From: Clostridium manihotivorum
GTDB lineage: Bacteria; Bacillota; Clostridia; Clostridiales; Clostridiaceae
Direction: 5' to 3'
Assembly: GCF_004015185.1 (NCBI RefSeq)
Contig: NZ_CP025746.1
Location: forward strand, 6,279,776 to 6,343,775
Length of the DNA stretch: 64,000 nucleotides
This document shows positions 9,763 to 18,856 of this stretch, piece by piece (the first letter of the stretch is position 1; each line of letters starts with the position of its first letter). Position numbers and translations under genes: made by a program. The notes below the pieces were generated by a model. That model was not told the origin of the DNA, searched no databases, and saw nothing but the letters and a program-made list of their open reading frames with translations.

Positions 9763-10314
9763 ATGAAGTATTATACAATTGGTCAATTCTCAAAATTAGT
9801 GGAAAAAAGTATTCAAACTTTAAGATTGTGGGATAATGAAGGAAAGTTAAAACCACATCATATAACAGAAGGTGGACACCGTTATTATTCTGAACAACAA
9901 ATTAATCAAGTTTTGCAAGTGCCACTTGTTAAGAGAACTAGAAAAGTAATTGGATATTGTAGAGTATCAAGTAATAAACAAAAAGATGATTTATCAAGAC
10001 AAGTTGAAAATGTTAAAACATACATGATTGCTAAAGGGTACTCATTTAATGTTATTACTGATATAGGAAGTGGAATAAATTACGATAAAAAAGGATTAAA
10101 TCAATTGGTGGATATGATAACCAATTCAGAAGTTGAAAAGATAGTGATTCTATATAAAGATAGGTTGCTGAGATTTGGGTTTGAAATAATAGAAAATCTA
10201 TGTAATAAGTATGGGACTGATATCGAAATCATAGATAACACTGAAAAAACAGAAGAACAGGAATTAGTTGAGGATTTTAAAAAGAAAGCAGAAACAAGTT
10301 TCAAGAAAATATGA
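9763..10314 (+). CDS. tnpA: IS607 TnpA serine recombinase, altered C-terminus
   Basis: The transposase has an N-terminal MerR-type helix-turn-helix (YYTIGQFSKLVEKSIQTLRL, about 3-45) and a small serine-resolvase domain (about 60-180). The catalytic serine is in GYCRVSSNKQKDDLSRQ; the arginine region VILYKDRLLRFGFE is present. The protein matches the family up to EEQELVED, then reads FKKKAETSFKKI and stops. The normal C-terminal helix is therefore lost at the deletion joint with tnpB. The ATG has a GAGGTG ribosome site. Catalytic residues remain, but synapsis may be impaired. Confidence 0.9.
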   Translation: MKYYTIGQFSKLVEKSIQTLRLWDNEGKLKPHHITEGGHRYYSEQQINQVLQVPLVKRTRKVIGYCRVSSNKQKDDLSRQVENVKTYMIAKGYSFNVITDIGSGINYDKKGLNQLVDMITNSEVEKIVILYKDRLLRFGFEIIENLCNKYGTDIEIIDNTEKTEEQELVEDFKKKAETSFKKI

Positions 10315-10792
10315 AGATGGAAAAATTCCAATAGGAAAGGAAGGTGAAAACCGTTATAAATTTACTAAAACTAATAATATTAAAAAACTCGAAAGAGAAT
10401 TAAAACTTATTCAAAGAAGGCTTTCAAATATACGTTTAAATCATATTCATCAAACAACAACTACAATAGTGAAAACCAAGCCAAGCAGAATAGTTGTTGA
10501 AGATTTAAATGTAAAGGGTATGCTTAAAAATAAACACTTATCAAAGGCTATACAAGAACAATGTTTCCATAAGTTTATTAGTATCTTAGAATATAAAAGT
10601 AAATTTAATGGCATTGAATTTGTAAAAGCAGATAGGTTTTATCCTTCAAGCAAAACTTGTTCTTGTTGTGGAGTAATAAAGAAAGATTTAAAACTTAAAG
10701 ACAGAGTTTTTGTTTGTCCATCATGTAATGCTCGGATGGATAGGGACAAAAATGCGTCAATAAATCTTTCAAGGTATAAAAAATCAGCATAA
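10268..10792 (+). pseudogene. tnpB: TnpB 3' remnant (RuvC-like RNA-guided nuclease, N-terminus deleted)
   Basis: Encodes the last 170 or so residues of a protein that is normally about 370-400. Visible are the basic linker (LKRKQKQVSRKYE), the RuvC-II glutamate in VVEDLNVKGM, a zinc-finger pair CSCCG and CPSC, and the RuvC-III aspartate in MDRDKNASIN. The N-terminal half, including the RuvC-I aspartate (GIDxG), is missing. The frame overlaps the end of tnpA, with the joint near 10270-10285. A nuclease-dead remnant is the simplest reading. There is no ribosome site for a separate start. Confidence 0.88.
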
Positions 10793-10940
10793 TATCACTA
10801 ACAAGATAGTGCTGATATGTACTGTGCGTTACGCAGGATTTTAAGCCTTTGGAGCAACATATCAAACTGGAGTAGTCTTATGACAAAACAGGTTGCGTTG
10901 AATAAGGAATAAATCTCTAAATAGTAGATTTTATGTAACG
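10793..10940 (+). ncRNA. Candidate TnpB guide RNA (omega RNA)/right-end region
   Basis: In IS605/IS607 elements the guide RNA overlaps the tnpB 3' end and runs to the right element end. This tail is non-coding, richer in G than its surroundings and contains short inverted repeats such as GTGCGTTACGCAG. The identification rests on position and family knowledge. With tnpB broken in cis, it could only act with a TnpB supplied elsewhere. Confidence 0.4.
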
Positions 10941-11645
10941 GTGCTTTTTATAAATAAAATAAACGATAAATTACTGTTAGAAAGATTTAAAACCCTACAT
11001 GATATAGACTCATACTTTAATAATGATATGACTCCATATATGGAGCTGCGATTATTTGATAAGGGTGAGCTTATTTATAAATCAAATGAAGAAATTGACT
11101 ACTTTTACTTTTTAGTAAAGGGTAAGTGCAAGGTTTATACCTTGCTGAAAAACGGTAAATCTCTTCTTTTACGGTTCTATAATCCGCTTATGGTAATGGG
11201 CGACCTTGAGTTTATAAGCGGGTGTACCGCCAATTGCAACGTAGAGGCTGTACACAGCTGTACTTTTATAGCTATACCAATAGACATAATAAGAAATAAA
11301 GCTAAAGATGATGCTGTCTTCTTAGGTCATATCTGTAAGACCTTAGCAGAAAAACTAGCAACCTCTGCAGTATCAAACTCTATAAACCTTCTTTACCCCT
11401 TAGAAAATAGACTTGCAAGTTATATACTAGCCTTATCTAGTGAAGAAGATATATCTACTAGCCTTAAGGGAATTGTAGCTGAGAAATTTACTGAGGTTGC
11501 AGAGCTCTTAGGAACAAGCTATAGACATCTACTTAGAGTTATAAACAAACTATGCGAACAAAAGATTATCGCTAAGGATGGTAATTCCTTAATTATATTA
11601 GACTATGAAAAATTAGAAGACCTTGCAGGAGACTTGTATGAATAA
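10941..11645 (+). CDS. Crp/Fnr-family regulator, YeiL-like; 5' end adjoins the IS607 remnant
   Basis: A 234-residue regulator. Residues about 30-130 form a cyclic-nucleotide-binding-like beta-roll (MTPYMELRLFDKGELIYK). A dimerisation helix and a C-terminal winged helix (ELLGTSYRHLLRVINKLCEQ) follow. The order and wording resemble E. coli YeiL. Cysteines at CTANCNVEAVHSC might hold a redox or metal site, as proposed for YeiL. The first possible start is GTG at 10941, with no good ribosome site, and it lies at or inside the right end of the insertion element. The native promoter and first codons may have been displaced. Regulon unknown. Confidence 0.75.
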   Translation: MLFINKINDKLLLERFKTLHDIDSYFNNDMTPYMELRLFDKGELIYKSNEEIDYFYFLVKGKCKVYTLLKNGKSLLLRFYNPLMVMGDLEFISGCTANCNVEAVHSCTFIAIPIDIIRNKAKDDAVFLGHICKTLAEKLATSAVSNSINLLYPLENRLASYILALSSEEDISTSLKGIVAEKFTEVAELLGTSYRHLLRVINKLCEQKIIAKDGNSLIILDYEKLEDLAGDLYE

Positions 11646-11714
11646 TTTATTTATGAGTAAATAGGTTATATGAAAATAAAACACCTATTGCTAAGCAGAA
11701 AGGAATACATATAA

Positions 11715-12590
11715 ATGGACTTTAAGCAACTGACATATTTTCTTGAAATAGTTAAGCAGGGAAATATAACGAAAGCCTCAAAGAAACTACATATTGCCCA
11801 ACCTCACTTAAGCCAGCAGCTGAAGATGCTTGAGGATGAGCTTGGTGTCAAGCTAATAGAAAGAAACACTAGAAAGTTTCAAATTACTAGTGCAGGACAA
11901 ATACTAAAAAATCGTTGCGAGCAAATGATTGAGCTTATGGATACTACCCTTAAAGAACTAAAGGATATAAAGGATGGACTTAACGGAACCTTATCTATTG
12001 GAACCATATCCTCCGAAGGTGATACCTTATTACTTAACAGGGTAATGAACTTTTATGATAAATATCCAGGCATAACCTTTGATATAAGAGAAGGGGATAC
12101 GAAGGACATATTAAAGCTTCTAACAGATGGTGTTATAGAAATAGGAATAATCCGTACCCCTGTAGACTCTGAAGGCTTTGAATCTATATACTTAGAAAGC
12201 GCACCAATGGTAGCAGCCACTCGTGAAAAGATATATTGGGATGAAAATGTAAAAGAAATATCTATAAGTGAATTAGAGAACAAGCCTCTGCTAGTAACTA
12301 GAAGATTTGAACAAAACATAGTTGAAGCCTGTGAAAATGCTGGTTTTGAGCCAAACATATTCTGCAAGATAGAAGACACTAGATCTATTTTAACTTGGGC
12401 AAATAAAGGCATGGGAGTAGCTATTGTTCCAAAGGACTGGATCGGTTTAGTGCCAAATGCGAATCTAATGTTTAAAGATATAAATGAGCCTTCTTTAGTT
12501 ACAAAAACCGGTATCATTTGGATTAAGGATAGATATTTATCTGCTCCTGCAAAAAGATTCTTAGATATCTTTAAACTAGGATATATTTAA
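11715..12590 (+). CDS. LysR-family transcriptional regulator
   Basis: A 291-residue LTTR. The N-terminal winged helix (residues 1-60: MDFKQLTYFLEIVKQGNITK, LHIAQPHLSQQLKMLEDELG) is followed by a periplasmic-binding-protein-like effector domain (about 90-290). The ATG has AGAAAGGAA upstream. It lies 69 bp after the YeiL-like gene and 148 bp before the AEC transporter, all on the plus strand. The transporter is a plausible target, but the usual divergent LysR arrangement is absent. Effector unknown. Confidence 0.9.
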   Translation: MDFKQLTYFLEIVKQGNITKASKKLHIAQPHLSQQLKMLEDELGVKLIERNTRKFQITSAGQILKNRCEQMIELMDTTLKELKDIKDGLNGTLSIGTISSEGDTLLLNRVMNFYDKYPGITFDIREGDTKDILKLLTDGVIEIGIIRTPVDSEGFESIYLESAPMVAATREKIYWDENVKEISISELENKPLLVTRRFEQNIVEACENAGFEPNIFCKIEDTRSILTWANKGMGVAIVPKDWIGLVPNANLMFKDINEPSLVTKTGIIWIKDRYLSAPAKRFLDIFKLGYI

Positions 12591-12738
12591 AATTATATAA
12601 TAGCATCGATTGTTTGCTATTCAGTTAAATTTATACTCATTTATGTATGAACTTATTAATTATTAAGTATTTTTCTTATACATTTTATTTTGTTATAATA
12701 ACCGAAGGAATTTAATTATTTACTTTCGGGGGCGCATC

Positions 12739-13677
12739 ATGGTTTTTTTTAATGCATTACAAAGTATTCTAAGCATCGTTATAATGATTTTTATTGGTTA
12801 TCTATTAACCTCTAAAGGCTGGCTAAACGAAGAAGCTTCTAAAATCTTTTCTAAGCTTGTTTGTAACATAGCTCTACCTTGCCTTATGTTAGTTGATCTT
12901 ATGAATAACTTTACTAAAGATAAACTTATCCATTTAGGAAGTGGACTTATTATACCTTTTGTTTCTATGGCTGCAGGGTATTTTATAGCAATATTAACTT
13001 CTAAGACCTTAAAGATAGATGAAAAAAGTGCCGGAACTTTCCGTTCCATGTTCTTTGTTTCAAGTTCTATCTTTGTTGGACTACCTGTAAACCTAGCACT
13101 ATTCGGAGAATCTAGTGTACCTTATGTATTGCTTTATTACATAGCTAACACAACCTTCTTCTGGACCTTAGGTGTTTATGATATAAGCAAAGACGGAATA
13201 AGCAGTAAAAAAAGCAGTATTTTTTCACTAGCAACACTAAAAAGGATAGTTTCTCCTCCATTGATGGGATTTATATTAGCTCTAATATTGATTATGATAA
13301 ATGTTACACCACCAAGGTTTGTTATGGATACTTGCAAATATGTAGGTGGACTTACCACTCCACTATCCATGCTCTTTATAGGTATAACAATGCATTCCGT
13401 AGACTTTAAAGATATTAAAATAAATAAAGATATGATAGCTTTGTTCATTGGAAGGTTTTTAATATCTCCATTATTGGTATTTTTGTTGTGTTTATACTTC
13501 CCTATACCTACTCTAATGAAAAAAGTCTTTATAATACAAGCGGCAATGCCAGTGATGACAAATACAGCTATTGTAGCAAAAAGTTTTGGAGCCAATCACA
13601 AATACGCTAGCCTTATGACTGTCACAACAACTTTGCTCAGTATAATATTTATACCATTTTATATGATATTGTTGTAA
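12739..13677 (+). CDS. AEC-family (auxin efflux carrier-type) transporter
   Basis: A 312-residue membrane protein with about ten hydrophobic helices in two five-helix halves (first helix near 5-25, last near 290-310). The family exports or imports small organic acids such as malate. Typical family features are the helix break at NIALPCLMLVDL and the C-terminal MPVMTNTAIVAKSFG. The ATG is preceded by CGGGGGCG. A terminator directly follows the gene, and a repeat copy extends from its stop codon. The LysR gene upstream may control it. Confidence 0.87.
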   Translation: MVFFNALQSILSIVIMIFIGYLLTSKGWLNEEASKIFSKLVCNIALPCLMLVDLMNNFTKDKLIHLGSGLIIPFVSMAAGYFIAILTSKTLKIDEKSAGTFRSMFFVSSSIFVGLPVNLALFGESSVPYVLLYYIANTTFFWTLGVYDISKDGISSKKSSIFSLATLKRIVSPPLMGFILALILIMINVTPPRFVMDTCKYVGGLTTPLSMLFIGITMHSVDFKDIKINKDMIALFIGRFLISPLLVFLLCLYFPIPTLMKKVFIIQAAMPVMTNTAIVAKSFGANHKYASLMTVTTTLLSIIFIPFYMILL

Positions 13678-13860
13678 GCATACTTATCAAAAACTTTATC
13701 TGAACCGTAATTTATTAAAGAATAAAAATTAGCTAAAGCGACCTTCTTTAGCTAATTTTTTTGCGCATCTGCCTTTTCTAAACGTATGTGAAGAAATTCT
13801 GGCAGGCGACATAATCTCTCTTTTTTATTCTTTTTCCTATATATGCATTTAAGCCATCTA
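13678..13860 (+). repeat. Interspersed intergenic repeat, copy B
   Basis: Begins at the AEC stop codon. The left block CTTATCAAAAACTTTATC (13683-) leads to AAAGAATAAAAATTAGC. The terminator hairpin follows, then the second hairpin with arms CTGCC (13769-13773) and GGCAG (13801-13805), and a TCTCTTTTTTATTC tract. The right-hand blocks seen in copies A, D and E are poorly preserved. It is joined to a second left block at 13861-13907. Confidence 0.75.
13725..13762 (+). terminator. Intrinsic terminator after the AEC transporter gene
   Basis: AAATTAGCTAAAG pairs with CTTTAGCTAATTT and a T7 run follows. It forms part of repeat copy B. Confidence 0.9.
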
Positions 13861-13907
13861 AGCATACTTATCAAAAACCTTATCTAAAATATAATCTACT
13901 AAAGAAT
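13861..13907 (+). repeat. Isolated left block of the intergenic repeat
   Basis: Repeats the copy B left end: AGCATACTTATCAAAAAC, then CTACTAAAGAATAAAAAA. It runs directly into the deoD terminator, with no second hairpin. Confidence 0.7.
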
Positions 13908-13944
13908 AAAAAATCACTAATGCTGCTATGCATTAGTGATTTTT
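13908..13944 (-). terminator. Intrinsic terminator of deoD (bidirectional)
   Basis: AAAAATCACTAATGC and GCATTAGTGATTTTT form a perfect stem, with T-runs in both directions. The same arm sequence is reused after pdp at 16237-16271. Confidence 0.85.
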
Positions 13945-14023
13945 CGTACACCTATTATGATATTAGAAGAATAGTCAGGCGTAATCTCCAACCTTTAACC
14001 AATTATTTTAGAAACTCTTTATC

Positions 14024-14731
14024 CTACAATGAATGTACGGTATCAAGGGCAACTTCTATCATATTTGTGAAGGTTGTTTGTCTTTCTTCTGCGGAAGTTA
14101 TTTCATCATAAATAAAATGGTCACTTACAGTAAGTAATGCTAATGCATCCACATTATGCTTAGCTGCTAAAGTATAAAGTGCAGCTGCCTCCATCTCTAC
14201 TCCTAAACAGCCAAACTTAGCCCATATCTTCCACTCATCAGAAGTATCTCCATAGAAAGTATCTGAACTAAATACATTACCAACCTTTGGATCAAAGCCT
14301 TTTTCTACAGCAAAGTCATAAGCTTTCCTTAACAGTTTAAAACTTGCAGTTGGAGCAAAATCTCTTCCATTAAATCTTATTTTGTTTATATTTGAATCTG
14401 TTGATGCTGACATAGCAATTATAAGATCTCTTACCTTAACTGATTCTTGATAACCACCACAAGTGCCAACTCTTATAAGGTTTTTTACACCATAGCTTTG
14501 TATAAGTTCACTTGCATAAATTGATATGGATGGTATCCCCATACCGGTTCCTTGAACAGATACTCTCTTCCCCTTATAAGTTCCTGTAAATCCATACATT
14601 CCTCTTACTTCGTTATAGCATATAACATCCTGAAGAAAGTTTTCAGCAATAAATTTTGCTCTTAGCGGATCTCCTGGTAATAATATACTTTCTGCTATTT
14701 GTCCTTCTTGTGCATTTATATGAATGCTCAT
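14024..14731 (-). CDS. deoD: Purine-nucleoside phosphorylase, DeoD type
   Basis: A 235-residue cytoplasmic enzyme that splits purine (deoxy)nucleosides with phosphate to base and (deoxy)ribose 1-phosphate. It has the hexameric-PNP signatures: [14 protein letters not shown] (phosphate loop, about 18-31), [16 protein letters not shown] and [13 protein letters not shown], with the catalytic aspartate in SDHF near residue 204. Length and start (ATG after GGAGG) are normal. It is the last gene of the nucleoside locus, 169 bp after the MFS gene, and ends at a strong terminator. Confidence 0.96.
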   Translation of the reverse strand: MSIHINAQEGQIAESILLPGDPLRAKFIAENFLQDVICYNEVRGMYGFTGTYKGKRVSVQGTGMGIPSISIYASELIQSYGVKNLIRVGTCGGYQESVKVRDLIIAMSASTDSNINKIRFNGRDFAPTASFKLLRKAYDFAVEKGFDPKVGNVFSSDTFYGDTSDEWKIWAKFGCLGVEMEAAALYTLAAKHNVDALALLTVSDHFIYDEITSAEERQTTFTNMIEVALDTVHSL

Positions 14732-14900
14732 TTCCTTACCTCCATTAAAGTGCCTTATGCACTTATTTATTATATTAAATTTATTGTCATTAAAAATGAA
14801 ACTTGATTTAAGCTTATTTATGTGTAAACTCTTACATTAAAAATTATAGCCTAAATTGATATTATGTTCTATATTACTCTTGTGTATTAATGTTAAATCT

Positions 14901-16103
14901 TTAGTTTTTAGCACTCCATATCTTATTATTTCTCTGTAACATGATTATTACTATTGATAGTATAACCACTAAAACAACTATCCATATATATAACTTATCA
15001 AAGATTTGTACATAGCTATGTCCTGAAGCCTTTGAACCATCTATATATATTCCCCACAGGAAAGATAAAAGGAATCCTCCTAAATATCTTACCGCAGTGT
15101 AAATAGACATCTTTTGTGAAACATTAGTTACTACTACTTTAGATACAAAAATACTTAGAGTTGAGAACCCTATACCAACTACTAAAGCAATTATAGCTAA
15201 AGCCAGTATAGCTACTGGTAGTGCCATATGCTGAGATAGTAGCAATGACCCTATCATAAATATAACAATCATAAAATTTCTTATAAACTTAAAGGAAAGT
15301 CTTTTCAATAATATCATTGGAGACATGGCTCCTATTGCTATAAGTATCTGCTCTAAAGATATTATAAGTCCAGTATAACCAGAAGCATTATACGCCTCCA
15401 AATAGTAAGATAAATAAACCTGTGAAGCCGCAAAGGTTATCTGAGTCATAAAAATCATGAATAATAAACTTATATAATCCCACTTACCCTCTTTAACTTT
15501 AGTAATTGTATCTTGCTCTATATTAATGCCGCTTTTAATCTCATTTATAGATAAAGCTATAAATACCCAAGTTAGCGCGCCTATAATCATAGGAATAACT
15601 AAAAACAACCTCGGAGAATTTATAAAGTATCCAGCTACAATTGCCGCTATAAGTCCACCTATAGCAGAACCTATTTCAAGAAGACTAGAACCTACCTTTC
15701 CATCCTTCTCGTCTTTCATAACCATTTTATTCATAGAAAGTAGTATAGGAAAAAATGATGCTTCTGCCAATCCCTCTATTAATCTTCCAACACAAAATAA
15801 AAAGTAATTTACAGTGGTCAAGGCTAAGATTTCAACAGATATACCTACTACCCATACTATAATAAATATCAAAAGTGATTTTTTTGCTCCAGTTTTATTC
15901 ATTACACTTGCAGCAAAAGAAGGAAATAGTATCATAGCAAGGTACCCTATATTAGGAAGCCATGAGATCTTTGACACTCCTACGCCGAATATTTGTTGAA
16001 AACTTTGAAACATAGGGAGAAACATAACCACCCCAAAAACAACTATAAAAGAAACAAAAAAATCTATTACGAAGAAGCTTTTTCTACTATTTAAACTCAT
16101 CAT
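14901..16103 (-). CDS. MFS transporter, probable nucleoside or sugar transporter
   Basis: A 400-residue protein with twelve hydrophobic helices, the Major Facilitator pattern. Helices start near residues 10, 43, 72, 100 and so on, with a cytoplasmic loop near 190-205. Two adjacent ATGs are possible; the second (16100) is better spaced from AAGGAG. It sits between pdp and deoD in the nucleoside locus but behind pdp's terminator, so it has its own promoter. A cre-like site lies upstream (16211-16224). Substrate unproved; the context suggests nucleosides, bases or a related efflux. Confidence 0.85.
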   Translation of the reverse strand: MMSLNSRKSFFVIDFFVSFIVVFGVVMFLPMFQSFQQIFGVGVSKISWLPNIGYLAMILFPSFAASVMNKTGAKKSLLIFIIVWVVGISVEILALTTVNYFLFCVGRLIEGLAEASFFPILLSMNKMVMKDEKDGKVGSSLLEIGSAIGGLIAAIVAGYFINSPRLFLVIPMIIGALTWVFIALSINEIKSGINIEQDTITKVKEGKWDYISLLFMIFMTQITFAASQVYLSYYLEAYNASGYTGLIISLEQILIAIGAMSPMILLKRLSFKFIRNFMIVIFMIGSLLLSQHMALPVAILALAIIALVVGIGFSTLSIFVSKVVVTNVSQKMSIYTAVRYLGGFLLSFLWGIYIDGSKASGHSYVQIFDKLYIWIVVLVVILSIVIIMLQRNNKIWSAKN

Positions 16104-16210
16104 TTTCTCCTTAGGCTTATTGTTGTAATAACTCTACTGCACTTTTACTTCCATATAATAAATAATTCAATTCACTCTTACCCCTCTAAGTAGATGCTTG
16201 AATAAACTTA

Positions 16211-16224
16211 AGGAAGCGCTTACA
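16211..16224 (-). promoter_or_regulatory. cre/LacI-type operator candidate upstream of the MFS gene
   Basis: TGTAAGCGCTTCCT on the minus strand carries the AAGCGCTT core (16214-16221) typical of CcpA and other LacI-family operators. It lies about 110 bp before the MFS start and matches the TGTAAGCG half of the site at 22534-22549. Confidence 0.5.
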
Positions 16225-16236
16225 CATCTTTCTCAT

Positions 16237-16271
16237 AAAAATCACTAATGCTTGTTTCATTAGTGATTTTT
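16237..16271 (-). terminator. Intrinsic terminator of pdp
   Basis: AAAAATCACTAATG and CATTAGTGATTTTT form a stem around CTTGTTT, with T-runs on both strands. The arms are nearly identical to those of the deoD terminator. Confidence 0.85.
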
Positions 16272-16325
16272 ACATTAATCTATGTTTTTAACTTATGTTA
16301 CGAAATTTTAGTAGTTGATATCTTA

Positions 16326-17630
16326 TTATCTTATTACATCATATATAAGAGGAATATTATCTTCATAACTATCTGATATCTTGTAATTGCCTAATATACC
16401 ATTAGCAGCTTTTTCTATCTTAGCTTCATCATTAGCATGAATATAAGCTAGAACATCTCCTTTTTCTACCTTTTCTCCTCTTTTTTTGTTTAATACTATT
16501 CCTACAGCTAGGTCAATATTATCTTCTTTAGTTGCTCTTCCAGCTCCTAATTCCATAGCTACTAGACCTATATTTTCTGAATTTATTTTTGATATATATC
16601 CATCTTTATCACTCTTAACTTCATAAACATATTTAGCCTTTGGAAGCAAATCAGAATTTATAACTTGTTCAGCATTACCACCTTGCGCTGCAACAAATTC
16701 TTTAAGCTTCATTATAGCTGAACCGTCTTCTATTGTCTTTAAAAGCATAACCTTAGCCTCTTCAGCTGTAGAAGCCTTGCCAGCTAATACAACCATATTG
16801 CTTCCTAAAGTTAAGCAAAGTTCAAGTAAATCCTTTGGCCCTTTTCCTCTTAAAGTATCTAGAGCTTCTTTTACCTCTAAAGCATTACCTATACCTAAAC
16901 CTAAAGGTTGATCCATATCAGAAATTACAGCTACTGTGTTTCTTCCAACATTCTTACCTATGCTAACCATTGCCTCTGCTAATCTCTTCGCATCTTCATA
17001 AGACTTCATGAAGGCACCGTCGCCTACCTTAACATCTAATACTATAGCATCGGCCCCTGCAGCAATCTTCTTACTCATTATACTAGAAGATATTAGGGAT
17101 ATATTATCAACAGTACCAGTAACGTCTCTAAGTGCATATAACTTCTTGTCTGCTGGAGCTAAGTCTGCAGTTTGTCCCATTATAGCAATCTTCTTAGTGT
17201 TTACATTCTCTATAAACTGTTCTTCTGTTATTTCAACTGAAAAGCCTTCAAAAGATTCTAGTTTATCTATAGTTCCTCCAGTATGTCCAAGACCTCTTCC
17301 AGACATCTTTGCTACTGGAATACCTAGTGCAGCCACCATAGGAGTAAGAACTAAAGTTGTTGTATCACCAACTCCTCCAGTACTGTGCTTATCTACCTTA
17401 ACTCCTTCAATCTTAGACAAATCAAGTATATCTCCAGAATGAACCATTGCCATAGTAAGATCTGTAGTTTCTCTCATATTCATCTTTTGAAAATATATAG
17501 CCATTAGAAGTGATGAAACCTGATAATCAGGAATTGTACCTTTTGTATATCCATCTACAAAGTAATTTATTTCTTCTGTTGTAAGCTCTTCACCATTTCT
17601 TTTCTTTATTATCAAATCATACATTCTCAT
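16326..17630 (-). CDS. pdp: Pyrimidine-nucleoside phosphorylase
   Basis: A 434-residue enzyme of the NP-II family that cleaves uridine and thymidine with phosphate. It has the family motif KHSTGGVGD for phosphate binding (about 81-89), [13 protein letters not shown] and DKLES (residues about 105-125), and a C-terminal domain (about 335-430). The start is the ATG of [10 protein letters not shown] (17628-17630) with GGAGGG nine nucleotides upstream; the seven earlier codons overlap that ribosome site. It follows the LacI-type gene by 84 bp in the same direction and feeds (deoxy)ribose 1-phosphate into catabolism. Confidence 0.95.
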   Translation of the reverse strand: MRMYDLIIKKRNGEELTTEEINYFVDGYTKGTIPDYQVSSLLMAIYFQKMNMRETTDLTMAMVHSGDILDLSKIEGVKVDKHSTGGVGDTTTLVLTPMVAALGIPVAKMSGRGLGHTGGTIDKLESFEGFSVEITEEQFIENVNTKKIAIMGQTADLAPADKKLYALRDVTGTVDNISLISSSIMSKKIAAGADAIVLDVKVGDGAFMKSYEDAKRLAEAMVSIGKNVGRNTVAVISDMDQPLGLGIGNALEVKEALDTLRGKGPKDLLELCLTLGSNMVVLAGKASTAEEAKVMLLKTIEDGSAIMKLKEFVAAQGGNAEQVINSDLLPKAKYVYEVKSDKDGYISKINSENIGLVAMELGAGRATKEDNIDLAVGIVLNKKRGEKVEKGDVLAYIHANDEAKIEKAANGILGNYKISDSYEDNIPLIYDVIR

Positions 17631-17714
17631 ATAAAAACCCTCCTCCAGCAAAATTAATCTTAATATACAATATCGCCTAAATATAAGGCCGAAACTTAAA
17701 TGCGCATAACCGAT

Positions 17715-18731
17715 CTAAAGCTTCTTCTCTGATCCTTTTATTATAATTGTAGGAGAAATAGTAACTCTTTTCTTCTCAGTTACGTCCCTATTTTCTATTA
17801 CCTCTTTAAGCATATTCATAGAGGACTTGCCCAATTCCTCTGGACAATCTTCCATATAAGTTATTTTTATGCCAACCATATCTAAAAACTCAAGTTTATC
17901 GAAGCCTACTATTGCTAAATCATCTGGTATTTTTTTATTTTCATCAAAGATTGCTTTAACAGCACCCATGGTCATCATATTACTGCATACAACAAGAGCA
18001 GTAGGCCCATCGTCCATGCTTAGTACACCCTTTGTTATGTCATAACCAGTACTAAGCTTAAAATCACCTTTAAATATATATTCTTCTCTAATAGGAATAT
18101 TGCTCATAGCCAATGCTTTCTTATATCCCATAAGTCTATCCATTGCAGGCTCAGAGCTTAATAATCCTGTTATTATTCCAATCTTTTTATGCCCTTCTTT
18201 TATAAGAAGATTGGTGGCGTCAAAACCACCCTTTATATTATCAACGAATACTCCACTAAAACTAGTATACTTAACATCTGCTACTACAAATATTATTGGT
18301 ATATCTAAGTTCTCCAGTGTATTTACGTAATTACTGTTAAACTCATTTTCTCCAAACATTGGAGACATGATTACCCCTTTAAGTCTATGCTCCTTTATTA
18401 CAGTTAAAGCCTTAAGCTCTTTTTCTAAATTGTCATCTGTATTAAAAAGCACTATATTTAAATCCGAGGCTTCTGCCACTTCACTTATGCCCTTTATAAG
18501 CTCTCCAAAGTAAGAATTAGTTATATCCGGCACTATAACTCCAATAGTGTTAGTTTCATTTTTAGATAAACTTCTTGCTATTGCACTTGGAGTATAATTC
18601 ATCTCTTTAATCGTCTCTAAAACCTTATTCCTAGTTTCATCCTTAACATACCCGGAATTATTTAACACTCTAGAAACAGTAGCTAGAGAAACTCCTGATT
18701 TTTTTGCAATATCACTAATTGTAGTGCCCAT
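17715..18731 (-). CDS. LacI-family transcriptional regulator of the nucleoside locus
   Basis: A 338-residue repressor. The helix-turn-helix (TISDIAKKSGVSLATVSRVL, residues 3-22) and hinge (YTPSAIARSLS) are standard. The effector domain (about 60-335) has the sugar/nucleoside-binding fold with GVIVPDITNSYFGELIKG. The ATG follows GAGGGGG. It is embedded between the nucleoside ABC genes and pdp, so autoregulation of this locus is likely. The TGTAAGCG-type sites at 22534-22549 and 16211-16224 are candidate operators, though CcpA could bind them too. The ligand may be a nucleoside, as for CytR. Confidence 0.9.
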   Translation of the reverse strand: MGTTISDIAKKSGVSLATVSRVLNNSGYVKDETRNKVLETIKEMNYTPSAIARSLSKNETNTIGVIVPDITNSYFGELIKGISEVAEASDLNIVLFNTDDNLEKELKALTVIKEHRLKGVIMSPMFGENEFNSNYVNTLENLDIPIIFVVADVKYTSFSGVFVDNIKGGFDATNLLIKEGHKKIGIITGLLSSEPAMDRLMGYKKALAMSNIPIREEYIFKGDFKLSTGYDITKGVLSMDDGPTALVVCSNMMTMGAVKAIFDENKKIPDDLAIVGFDKLEFLDMVGIKITYMEDCPEELGKSSMNMLKEVIENRDVTEKKRVTISPTIIIKGSEKKL

Positions 18732-18856
18732 ATAATATCCCCCTCACTTCTAACTGAAAAGACTGCATGGTTATTATACTACAAAGCGACATGATTTTAT
18801 ATGAGTTTAAGCAGTTTATTACGTAAATTTTACAAAAAACCCGTACATTTTTAAAA

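Larger units (their letters stand above)
9641..10945 (+). mobile_element. IS607-family element, internally deleted
   Basis: The element contains an IS607 serine transposase gene fused by deletion to the 3' half of tnpB. The 3' non-coding tail (10793-10940) has the GC-richer, structured look of an IS605/IS607 right end, where the TnpB guide RNA is normally encoded. IS607 elements have no terminal inverted repeats and insert at GG, so both limits are estimates. The right limit is set by the start of the YeiL-like gene. An imperfect CAACA...TGTTG inverted repeat upstream of tnpA may be a transposase site. Confidence 0.75.
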
